Of a stretch of DNA of 64,000 nt, positions 57,485 through 64,000 are shown one piece after another. The translations under genes were made by a program, and so were the position numbers. Source of the DNA: Streptomyces fragilis. GTDB taxonomy: Bacteria > Actinomycetota > Actinomycetes > Streptomycetales > Streptomycetaceae. The DNA lies in the NCBI RefSeq assembly GCF_003112515.1, contig NZ_BEVZ01000001.1:1-64000 (forward strand). The letters are read 5' to 3'. Position 1 is the stretch's first letter, and each line of letters begins with the position of its first letter. The notes below the pieces were generated by a model that saw only the letters and a program-made list of their open reading frames with translations, was not told where the DNA came from and did not search any database.

Positions 57485-59199
57485 CGCCCGTGAACACGCC
57501 CCCGCCGAGACTCCCGGTCCGGGACCCCTCGTCCGCACGGCAGCGCCCCTGGGGCAGCGTCTCCCCGATGCTGAACCGCCTCGCCGCCGAGCACGCCACC
57601 GGCGTCCTGGTCCGCGAGCGCGGCACGCTCTACCTCTCCGGGGGCCGCGTGGTGCACGCCGAGAGCCCGGCCACTCCCGGCATCGACGTGCTGCTCACCG
57701 CCGGCGGCGCGGTGGACCCGGACGGATGGCAGCGGGCCGTCGAGGGCGCGGAGGCCGACCCGGAGCGGCCGGTGAGCCGCACGCTGATCTCGCAGGGCGT
57801 GCTCTCCCAGGGCCAGCTGGAGCTGTGCCACCTCGGCAGCCTCTTCGACGCCGCCTACTTCGCGCTCGCCCCGAGCAGCGCACCGGGGCACTTCCGCTAC
57901 GGCGCCTGGCACTGGATGGGGGCCGTGCGGCCGGTGCCCGTCTCGGCGCTGGAGCGGGAGACGATGCGGCGGCGCTCGCTGCTGAACCGCATCTGGCCGG
58001 ACCCGTCCACCGACACCGCCCCGCTCAGCCTGATACGGCCGGCGCGCACCGCCCAGGTCTGCGTGCGGCGGCAGGCGATCCTGGACCTGGTCGACGGCCG
58101 GCGGACGGCCACCGACATCGCGCGCGAGCTGGGCCGGCCCGCGTTCCACACGCTGGTGGACCTGCGCCGGCTGGCGGCGGCAGGGCTGGTCGCCGCCACC
58201 CACCGCCCGGCGCCTCCCGCGCCCGGGGCCACCGGCCCGGCGGCGGAGTCCGGTGCGGCACCCCTCCCCCTCCTTCCGTGGCCCGCGCCACCGGCCTCGC
58301 TCCCGCCCTTGTCCGGTGGCGGGTCCGGTCAGGACTCCGGGAGCGCGCCCGACGACGCCCCCGGGCAGACGCCCGAGACCACCCGGTCGGCCGTATCCGG
58401 GGCGGAGGCGCGGTACGGATCCGTCCCCGCCCAGCCCCACGGGGACCGGACCTCTCCGGACCGGCCCCACCCGGGCCAACCCCACCGAGAACCGGCCCAA
58501 GGTAACCAAGCCCACGCGGGGCAACGGTGCGCGCCACCGCCGCCGCCGTCCCCGGGGCAGTCGTACGCCGACGGGCTGCACGCCGGGCAGGCGCACCCCG
58601 AGCGGGCGCCGTACCCCCGGCAGGGCCTCGCCGGGCAGGTGCTGCCCGCGCCGTTCCTGGAGCAGCCCACCGCCCGGACCCGTCCGGACTCCGGACCGTC
58701 GGTGCGCCCGGCCCCGCTGGTACGCCCTGCCCCGCCGGTGCGCCCTGCCCCGCCGGTGCGCCCTGCCCCGCCGGTGCGCCCGGCCCCGCTGGTGCACCCG
58801 GCCCCGCTGGTGCCGCCCGTGCAGCCGCTGCCGCCGGCGGTGCCCCCGCGCCCGGTCCGTCCGCCGGACGACAGGGCGGGGCAGCCGGCCCGCAACCACC
58901 CCGACGTGGACACCCCGCTGCCGCGCCGCCCCTCCGGCGGCCGGCACCGTGCGGGCCAGGCCCCCGCCGTGACGGTCGCTCCGCCGACTCCGGCCGCCCC
59001 GACCCCCGAGACGGCGCCCGCGATTCCGGCCGTGCCCGCGGTACCGGCGGCGCCCCCGGTGCCGGCCGTGCCCGCCGCCCCGGCCCTCCCGCCGCAGCGG
59101 ACTCCGGCGGCCGCCCCGGCGCCGATGCCGCCCACCCACTTCGCCGACCCCGACGTCACCCTGCTCCAGCGACTGCGGGCAGCCTTGGAGGCCCTGTGA
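57481..59199 (+). CDS. PATAN/DUF4388 protein with winged helix and long proline-rich tail
   Basis: A 572-residue protein. Residues about 25-185 look like the PATAN (DUF4388) domain (GVLVRERGTLYLSGGRVVHAES, ISQGVLSQGQLEL, FRYGAWHWMG). Residues about 195-240 form a winged-helix segment (AILDLVDGRRTATDIARELG, VDLRRLAAAGLV). From 250 to 550 it is Pro/Ala-rich and probably disordered, with a repeat block; the last 20 residues (DVTLLQRLRAALEAL) could be an amphipathic helix. Overlaps both neighbours, ATGA and GTGA. PATAN and Roadblock domains often occur together; function unknown. Confidence 0.75.
   Translation: MTPVNTPPPRLPVRDPSSARQRPWGSVSPMLNRLAAEHATGVLVRERGTLYLSGGRVVHAESPATPGIDVLLTAGGAVDPDGWQRAVEGAEADPERPVSRTLISQGVLSQGQLELCHLGSLFDAAYFALAPSSAPGHFRYGAWHWMGAVRPVPVSALERETMRRRSLLNRIWPDPSTDTAPLSLIRPARTAQVCVRRQAILDLVDGRRTATDIARELGRPAFHTLVDLRRLAAAGLVAATHRPAPPAPGATGPAAESGAAPLPLLPWPAPPASLPPLSGGGSGQDSGSAPDDAPGQTPETTRSAVSGAEARYGSVPAQPHGDRTSPDRPHPGQPHREPAQGNQAHAGQRCAPPPPPSPGQSYADGLHAGQAHPERAPYPRQGLAGQVLPAPFLEQPTARTRPDSGPSVRPAPLVRPAPPVRPAPPVRPAPPVRPAPLVHPAPLVPPVQPLPPAVPPRPVRPPDDRAGQPARNHPDVDTPLPRRPSGGRHRAGQAPAVTVAPPTPAAPTPETAPAIPAVPAVPAAPPVPAVPAAPALPPQRTPAAAPAPMPPTHFADPDVTLLQRLRAALEAL
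58701..58808 (+). repeat. six 18-bp tandem repeats in the PATAN protein gene
   Basis: Units start at 58701, 58719, 58737, 58755, 58773 and 58791, each GGTRCRCCCKGCCCCGCY, and encode the hexapeptide repeat VRPAPP/L. Confidence 0.85.
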
Positions 59200-59780
59200 T
59201 CCGCGCGCTGAGGCACCGTGCCGGGAGGAAGCAGCTGCCGGCCGTGGAGACGGAGGTGCGCAGCGAACTGCGCCGCATCCGCTCGCGGATGTTCCAGCTG
59301 ACCGGCGCCCTCGCCACCTCGGCCGACGGCACGGTGCTGGCCGAGGACTCCCCCGGCGTGGAGACGGAGGCGGCCGCGGCGCAGACCGCGGACGTGCTCG
59401 CCGCGGTCCTGCGGCTGGCCGACGTCACCGGACGCGGGACGCCGCGCGAACTGGTGGTGCGCGGCGGGTCCGGCTACCTGGCCACCTACGCGGCCGGCCG
59501 GTCCACCGTGCTCACCCTGCTCGCCGAGGACGGGGTGAACCTGGGCCGGCTGCACCTGGAGGGCCGCCGCTGCGCCGCCCGGATCGGCGAGCTCGTCGAC
59601 GGGGGGACGGCTGCTCCGCCGGCCCCGGACCCCGCGCCCCTCTCCCCCACCACCGCACCCACCACCGCGGCCGTCGCGGCCCCCGGCGCCGTCGGCGCCA
59701 CCGCGGCTCCCGCGTCCGTACCGCACCGGACGCACCCGCCCCGCACCGACGGGGCGAGCGCGCCCACCACCCACCGTTGA
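59196..59780 (+). CDS. Roadblock/LC7 domain protein B
   Basis: A 194-residue protein. Residues about 28-130 fit the Roadblock/LC7 pattern (MFQLTGALATSADGTVLAED... STVLTLLAEDGVNLGRLHLEGRRCAARIGELV); the C-terminal 60 residues are Pro/Thr/Ala-rich. It is closest in form to conservon CvnB proteins, which regulate a CvnD GTPase, but no GTPase, DUF742 protein or kinase is adjacent. The GTG start overlaps the stop of the PATAN gene (GTGA). Confidence 0.8.
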   Translation: MIRALRHRAGRKQLPAVETEVRSELRRIRSRMFQLTGALATSADGTVLAEDSPGVETEAAAAQTADVLAAVLRLADVTGRGTPRELVVRGGSGYLATYAAGRSTVLTLLAEDGVNLGRLHLEGRRCAARIGELVDGGTAAPPAPDPAPLSPTTAPTTAAVAAPGAVGATAAPASVPHRTHPPRTDGASAPTTHR

Positions 59781-59794
59781 GAGGAAGCACCGCA

Positions 59795-60169
59795 ATGGCC
59801 AGCACCGAGACCGCCCTGAAGGAAGCCCTGACGACCATCGAGGGCGCCACCGGCGTCGCGCTGGTGGACTACACCAGCGGCATGGCGCTCGGCACGCTCG
59901 GCGGCAGCAAGGACTTCGACCTGAACGTCGCCGCCGCCGGCAACACCGACGTGGTGCGCGCCAAGATGCGCACCATGGAGCACCTCGGGATCCAGTCCGA
60001 GATCGAGGACATCCTGATCACCCTCACCGACCAGTACCACCTGATCCGGCTGATCAAGGGCCGCAGCGGGAACGGGCTGTTCCTCTACCTGGCGCTGGAC
60101 GCCGCCCGCTCCAACCTGGCGATGGCCCGCCACCAGCTGAAGCGCATCGAGGCGGACCTGGAGGTCTGA
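59795..60169 (+). CDS. Roadblock/LC7-like small protein C
   Basis: A 124-residue protein starting MASTETALKEALTTIEGATG. It has the same core as the protein at 57083 without the acidic insert. A GAGGAAG site precedes the ATG at 59795. It is the last gene of the operon, 14 bp after the LC7 gene. Relatives are frequent in Streptomyces and have no assigned role. Confidence 0.78.
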   Translation: MASTETALKEALTTIEGATGVALVDYTSGMALGTLGGSKDFDLNVAAAGNTDVVRAKMRTMEHLGIQSEIEDILITLTDQYHLIRLIKGRSGNGLFLYLALDAARSNLAMARHQLKRIEADLEV

Positions 60170-60171
60170 CT

Positions 60172-60222
60172 CCCCGGCCGGGACCGCACCCGGTGCGCTC
60201 CGGCGTACGGTCCCGGCCGGGG
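60172..60222. terminator. terminator of the Roadblock operon, 15-bp perfect stem
   Basis: Arms 60172-60186 and 60208-60222 pair fully; the 21-nt loop has a further small hairpin. Lies between converging genes, 2 bp beyond the stop. Confidence 0.8.
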
Positions 60223-60245
60223 ACCCGCGGGAACCCGTTGTCCGG

Positions 60246-60830
60246 TCAGGCCGGAACCGGGGTGCGGCGGCGGCGTGCCCCACCAGGCGTCGCGTCACCC
60301 GCCGCGACGCCCGTGACGCGGTAGCCCCGGACGGTCTTCCCGGCCGGGGCGCCTCCGCGCCGCAGCCAGTCCACCCGCACCCACAGCAGCGCCTCGCCGG
60401 CCCGCTCCTGGTGGCCCAGCCAGGCCGCCTTCAGCCACAGGCCGACGCCCGCGCCCGCCAGCGCCATACCGCCGGCCGCCGGCATCGCGAACGAGGACGC
60501 CGCCGCGGCGAGGAAGCCGAGCACCAGCCACCACCCGTGTCCGCGCCGCCACACCCGGGACGACACCGCACGGTCCTGCAGTACGTCGTTGCGGCCGGCC
60601 CTGGCCGCGGCCTTCACCAGCGCCCGGTACCGCTTGCGCCGGGCGACGGCCACCACGGCGGCGGTCAGCAGGAACAGCACCGCCCCCGCGTACCAGCCGA
60701 TCCGCCGGCCGGTCAGTCCCGGCAGGAGCGATCCCGCCCCCGCCGCCAGCACCCCGAGCCACCACATCGGGGCCGCTCCCGCTCTCACGACCACGGCCAC
60801 CCGGGCCAGTCCCTGACCTCCGCGCGCCAC
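60246..60830 (-). CDS. hypothetical membrane protein, 194 aa
   Basis: I do not recognise the family. It has about four hydrophobic segments (near 18-38, 44-63, 98-118, 118-140), a basic cytoplasmic loop with RRKRYRALVKAAARAGRND between, and a basic C-terminal tail with RRRRTPVPA. The GTG at 60830 has an AGGAGGGA site. Ending in a convergent terminator, it appears monocistronic. Confidence 0.75.
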   Translation of the reverse strand: MARGGQGLARVAVVVRAGAAPMWWLGVLAAGAGSLLPGLTGRRIGWYAGAVLFLLTAAVVAVARRKRYRALVKAAARAGRNDVLQDRAVSSRVWRRGHGWWLVLGFLAAAASSFAMPAAGGMALAGAGVGLWLKAAWLGHQERAGEALLWVRVDWLRRGGAPAGKTVRGYRVTGVAAGDATPGGARRRRTPVPA

Positions 60831-60989
60831 GATCCCTCCTCGTCCTCCCGCGCTGTCGCGCTCGTCTCCTGTGTCGGACCGTTCGAGCGAAAATCGTAGT
60901 CAAGGCTTGTCAGAACGGCGTCAGTACGGACGAGATCAACATGCGCCGCCGCACGCCGCACGCCGCGCGCCGCCCCGCGCCGGCCCCCG

Positions 60990-61850
60990 CTACTCGGCGA
61001 AGAGCCCCCGGGACGCGGCGCGGACGTCGAACTCCTCGAGCCGGGCCTGCGCCTCCGGCAGGCCGTCGCACATCGCCTCGAGCAGCACCCGGCCCAGCAG
61101 CATCGGCGCGCACGCCGTGTCGAAGGCCAAACCGGTGCCCACGGCCGCCGGGATCAGCAGGTCGGACACCCTGGCCACCGGCGCGAAGGCGGAGTCGGCG
61201 ACGGTCACCACGGTCAGGCCCTCCTGCTGGGCGTGGGCCAGCGCCTCGACCGTCTCCTTCGGGTGGCGCGGCAGCGCGAAGCAGAGCAGGCCGCCCGCAC
61301 CGGCCCGGCGGGCGCCGTCGATCCGGTCGTGGAGCATCGAACCGCCCTCGGTGAGCAGGCGGACGTCCGGGTGCACCTTGGCGGCGAAGTACGCGAACCC
61401 GTGGGCCTGCGCGGCCGCCGCCCGCAGGCCGAGGACCGGCAGCGGGCGGGAGGCGGCCAGCAGCCGGCCCGCCTCGCGGACCGGTTCCGGGTCGGCCAGC
61501 GCGTCGGCCAGACGGCGCAGGTTGTCGATCTCCGCCTCGACGGCGCGCTGGTAGGAGTTCGTCTCCGCCCGCTCCCCGCCCTGCGACGGGTCCGCCGGCG
61601 CCGGCACCATCTCGCGCAGACGGCGGCGGAGCGCCGGGTAGCCGTCGAAGCCCAGGGCCACCGCGAAGCGGGTGACGGACGGCTGGCTGACGCCGGCCAG
61701 CTCCGCGACCTCCACGCTGGACAGGTACGGCATCTCGGCGGCGCGGCGCACCATGCAGTGGGCGATGCGGCGCTGGGTGGGGGTGAGCCGCCGGCCCTCG
61801 AAGAGCGCCCTCAGCCGGGCGTCGGCGGGGCTCCCGGTGGTGGTGCTCAA
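60990..61850 (-). CDS. MurR/RpiR family transcriptional regulator
   Basis: A 286-residue regulator with an N-terminal HTH_6 (SSVEVAELAGVSQPSVTRFAVALG, about residue 43-66) and a C-terminal SIS domain (VLGLRAAAAQAHGFAYFAAK, LLCFALPRHPKETVEALAHAQQ) that senses phosphorylated sugars or amino sugars. I choose the TTG at 61850 because GGGAGAGGGAG stands 6-12 nt upstream; a GTG at 61877 would add 9 residues. No sugar-metabolism neighbour is present to name the effector. Confidence 0.88.
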   Translation of the reverse strand: MSTTTGSPADARLRALFEGRRLTPTQRRIAHCMVRRAAEMPYLSSVEVAELAGVSQPSVTRFAVALGFDGYPALRRRLREMVPAPADPSQGGERAETNSYQRAVEAEIDNLRRLADALADPEPVREAGRLLAASRPLPVLGLRAAAAQAHGFAYFAAKVHPDVRLLTEGGSMLHDRIDGARRAGAGGLLCFALPRHPKETVEALAHAQQEGLTVVTVADSAFAPVARVSDLLIPAAVGTGLAFDTACAPMLLGRVLLEAMCDGLPEAQARLEEFDVRAASRGLFAE

Positions 61851-61989
61851 TGCATACTCCCTCTCCCGGCGGGTCACTCCGCATGACTTTATTCAGCCCG
61901 GCGCGGCGACGGGAGGGGTGCCCGGGGAGCGGACCGTCACGGCGTGCCGGCACCGGGCTCGGCGCGGGCGGGCCCGGAGGAACGCCCGG

Positions 61990-62301
61990 TCAGACGCCGG
62001 CGCGCCGCTGTGCCTCGACGACCAGGTCGGCGGCCTCGGCGACCGTGGACTCGTCCGGGGCCACCGTCGCGAGGTCGTGGGCGGCGACGGTCAGCTGGTC
62101 GGCGACGGCGAACATGCCGGCGTCCGGCATCTCCCGCGGCTCGGCGCCGGGCGCCTCCAGCCGCTGGGCCCGCGCCGCGAGCTCGCGGGCCACGCCGAGG
62201 GCCTCACCCGCCGCCCCGCGCTGCAGCCGGCTCTGCGGCGCGGCGCGCAAGCGGTCGGCGAACTGTTCCACGGCTCGGGTCAGGGGCGTCGTATCAACCA
62301 C
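61990..62301 (-). CDS. small conserved hypothetical protein, 103 aa
   Basis: A soluble, mostly helical protein (AVEQFADRLRAAPQSRLQRG, EADELVVEAQRR-like end) rich in Ala, Glu and Arg, with no motif that I recognise. Its GTG start at 62301 shows leaderless -10 spacing and no ribosome binding site. It is followed by the RpiR gene after 140 bp on the same strand. Confidence 0.7.
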   Translation of the reverse strand: MVDTTPLTRAVEQFADRLRAAPQSRLQRGAAGEALGVARELAARAQRLEAPGAEPREMPDAGMFAVADQLTVAAHDLATVAPDESTVAEAADLVVEAQRRAGV

Positions 62302-62307
62302 ACCCCG

Positions 62308-62313
62308 AGACTA
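62308..62313 (-). promoter_or_regulatory. predicted -10 of a leaderless transcript
   Basis: TAGTCT on the minus strand ends exactly 6 nt before the GTG at 62301. Confidence 0.6.
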
Positions 62314-62338
62314 CGCCCGTCCCGCCCGCCCGGAACGC

Positions 62339-62371
62339 CGGAAGGGCCCCGGGAGACCCGGGGCCCTTCCG
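62339..62371 (-). terminator. terminator of the Bax-inhibitor-1 gene, 15-bp perfect stem
   Basis: Arms 62339-62353 and 62357-62371, 3-nt loop, 14 bp beyond the stop of the minus-strand gene at 62386. Confidence 0.85.
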
Positions 62372-62385
62372 CGTGCGCGGGGTGG

Positions 62386-63270
62386 TCAGTCGCTGCTGTT
62401 CAGGATCGCGATCAGACGGAGGAACTCCGTGTAGATCCAGACCAGGGTCAGCGTCAGACCGAAGGCGGCCATCCACGACTCCTCGCGGGGCGCGCCGTAG
62501 GCGATGCCGTCCTCGACCTGCTTGAAGTCCAGGGCGAGGAAGCAGGCGCCCAGCAGGACGCCGATGACGCCGAACATGATGCCCAGGCCGCCGCTGCGGA
62601 AGCCGAGGCCGTCACCGCCGCCGAAGACGGCGAACAGCATGTTGACCATCATCAGCAGGACGAAGCCGAGCGCGGCCGCCATGACGAAGCCGGCGAAGCG
62701 GCGGTTGACCCGGATCCAGCGCATCTTGTACGCGAACAGGACCGCGGCGAAGACCGCCATCGTGCCGAGCACGGCCTGCATGGCCGCGCCGCTCGCGATG
62801 TGCGTGTCGACGATGTTCGACAGGACGCCGAGGAACACGCCCTCGAAGGCGGCGTAGGTCAGGATCAGCGCGGGCGAGGCCTTGCGCTTGAACGACTGGA
62901 CCATGGCCAGCACGAAGCCGATGAGGGCCGCACCGATGGCGACGCCGTACGACCGGTTGATGTTGCCCATGTCGACCGGCAGCAGCGCCCAGGAGAGGGC
63001 GGCGGTGACGATCAGCACGCCGAGGGTGCTCGCGGTGCGCATGATGACGTCGTCCATCGTCATGCGGCCGGCGGAGACCGGGGCCTGCGGGGCGCCGTAC
63101 TGGGCGGCGTCCTGGGCGTAGGGGTTCTGCGCGTACGGGTTCTGCGCGTAGGGGTTGGCGCCCTGCGTGCCGACAGCTGCTCCCCCGGCCTGCGGCGCGG
63201 TGTTGAAGCCCGCGTAGCCGTTGTCGCGGCTGAACCCCCGTCGCGAGAAGACCGGGTTGCTGCTCCTCAT
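62386..63270 (-). CDS. Bax inhibitor-1/YccA family membrane protein
   Basis: A 294-residue protein with a disordered N-terminus of about 70 residues containing three NPYAQ repeats, then seven hydrophobic helices. The BI-1/LFG family blocks FEGVFLGVLSNI and GACFLALDFKQVEDGI are visible. Bacterial members such as YetJ leak calcium; role here unknown. GGAGTGAAATG is its start context. Confidence 0.9.
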   Translation of the reverse strand: MRSSNPVFSRRGFSRDNGYAGFNTAPQAGGAAVGTQGANPYAQNPYAQNPYAQDAAQYGAPQAPVSAGRMTMDDVIMRTASTLGVLIVTAALSWALLPVDMGNINRSYGVAIGAALIGFVLAMVQSFKRKASPALILTYAAFEGVFLGVLSNIVDTHIASGAAMQAVLGTMAVFAAVLFAYKMRWIRVNRRFAGFVMAAALGFVLLMMVNMLFAVFGGGDGLGFRSGGLGIMFGVIGVLLGACFLALDFKQVEDGIAYGAPREESWMAAFGLTLTLVWIYTEFLRLIAILNSSD

Positions 63271-63400
63271 TTCACTCCTCCATGGCCACCCTGCGCGGCC
63301 TTGGCCTCAAGAGTAATGGACAGGCAAAAAAGTGACTCTACTGCTTGGGTAGGATCTTTCCTTCCCCTCTGCTGCGACGCAACGCATCCGGCCTGCTCGT

Positions 63401-64000
63401 TTATGCCCCCATGGAGCTGCGGGAGGCGGGCTCGTGGACCGTCGGGGGGTTCACCCGCCGGCGGCGGCGCCGCTTGAGCATGGCCCACGCGCCCCGTACC
63501 CCGCCCGGCGAGGCCGCCGTGACCTCGGTGCCGGCCTCCTCGGCCGCCTCCGCCGCGGCGCGGGCCACCGGCAGGAAGCCCTCGTCACGGGTGGCGTCCG
63601 GACGCTCCTCCTCGGCCGGCCACAGCGCCAGGGCCGCGCACACCGTGGGCAGCACCGCCATCGCCGCCGTCTGGTACCCCTCGGCCGAGGGGTGGTAGGC
63701 GTCGGGGCCGAACAGCTCCCGCGGATGGGCGGCGAACTCGGGCCCCAGCAGGTCTCCCAGCGAGACGGTCCGCCCGCCCTGCTCCACGGTGCCGATGGTC
63801 TGGGCGGCGGCCAGCTGGCGCGAGGTCCGTCTCGCCAGCCAGCGCAGCGGCTGCTGGATGGGCTCGATGGTGCCGAGGTCCGGGCAGGTGCCGACGACCA
63901 CCTCCGCCCCGGCGGTGCGCAGCCGGCGCACCGCGGCCGCCAGGCAGCGCACCGAGCGGGTGGCGGGCGTGCGGCTGGTGACGTCGTTGGCGCCCACCAT
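63401..64000 (-). CDS. SGNH/GDSL-type esterase/lipase, 3' part only
   Basis: The gene runs off the right edge, so its N-terminal nucleophile block is missing. The 199 visible residues contain VGANDVT (block III, oxyanion Asn) and PDAYHPSAEGYQ (block V, catalytic Asp and His), typical of SGNH hydrolases, and a C-terminal Ala/Glu/Arg-rich tail. The first Met shown at the window edge is not necessarily the start. Confidence 0.85.
   Translation of the reverse strand: MVGANDVTSRTPATRSVRCLAAAVRRLRTAGAEVVVGTCPDLGTIEPIQQPLRWLARRTSRQLAAAQTIGTVEQGGRTVSLGDLLGPEFAAHPRELFGPDAYHPSAEGYQTAAMAVLPTVCAALALWPAEEERPDATRDEGFLPVARAAAEAAEEAGTEVTAASPGGVRGAWAMLKRRRRRRVNPPTVHEPASRSSMGA

Overview
This window looks like a chromosomal core segment of a Streptomyces. 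The base composition is very GC-rich with a strong preference for G or C at third codon positions, GTG and TTG starts are common, several genes appear to have leaderless starts, and the gene content includes a WhiB developmental regulator, Bld/Whi-type context, F420 biosynthesis genes and a SpoIIM-like membrane protein. I see no insertion sequence, prophage, CRISPR array, rRNA or tRNA. The order (adenosylhomocysteinase, mannose activation genes, DUF3499, whiB, fbiA-fbiB, manC, LCP proteins, acyl-CoA dehydrogenase, purE/purK, GtrA) matches, as I recall it, a block shared with Mycobacterium, so most of it is vertically inherited.

Region 1 (0.2-12.7 kb): SpoIIM-like and RDD membrane proteins, an unknown protein, adenosylhomocysteinase, a signal peptidase I-like protein that lacks the catalytic lysine, a cation efflux protein, and a minus-strand run that makes and uses mannose phosphates (manA, a SIS protein, a tiny Trm112-like protein, manB, DUF3499). 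Region 2 (12.7-24.8 kb): a coupled pair (1261-residue glycosyltransferase plus DUF5719), whiB, a predicted cysteine-responsive leader peptide ahead of a cysteine dioxygenase-like gene, the coenzyme F420 genes fbiA-fbiB, an AlkA-like glycosylase, a non-coding 28-bp tandem-repeat tract and a GDP-mannose pyrophosphorylase gene. Region 3 (24.9-39.2 kb): cell-wall enzymes, with an amidase, five LytR-CpsA-Psr (LCP) glycopolymer transferases, a GT2 glycosyltransferase, a thioesterase and an acyl-CoA dehydrogenase.

Region 4 (39.4-48.5 kb): a UDP-sugar dehydrogenase, a dipeptidase coupled to purE-purK, a GtrA flippase-like protein, a two-component system and a POT peptide transporter. Region 5 (48.6-56.8 kb): a partner-switching module (kinase-like anti-sigma factor, STAS antagonist, SigB-type sigma factor) and a tightly overlapping histidine utilisation operon (hutU, an M20 hydrolase, hutF, hutI) with a striking palindrome over its promoter. 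Region 6 (57.0-64.0 kb): a four-gene Roadblock/PATAN operon with no GTPase beside it, a membrane protein, an RpiR regulator, a small leaderless gene, a Bax-inhibitor-1 protein and the cut end of a GDSL hydrolase.

The main theme is envelope glycopolymer production: mannose-6-P to mannose-1-P to GDP-mannose (manA, manB, manC), sugar transfer by the large GT and the GT2, lipid-carrier handling by GtrA, and attachment to peptidoglycan by the LCP proteins. The two most promising undescribed items are the Roadblock/PATAN operon (57083-60169) and the leaderless rare-codon cysteine leader peptide (19091-19198). Starts were chosen from ribosome binding sites, overlaps and -10 spacing; all functions rest on motif recognition without database searches.
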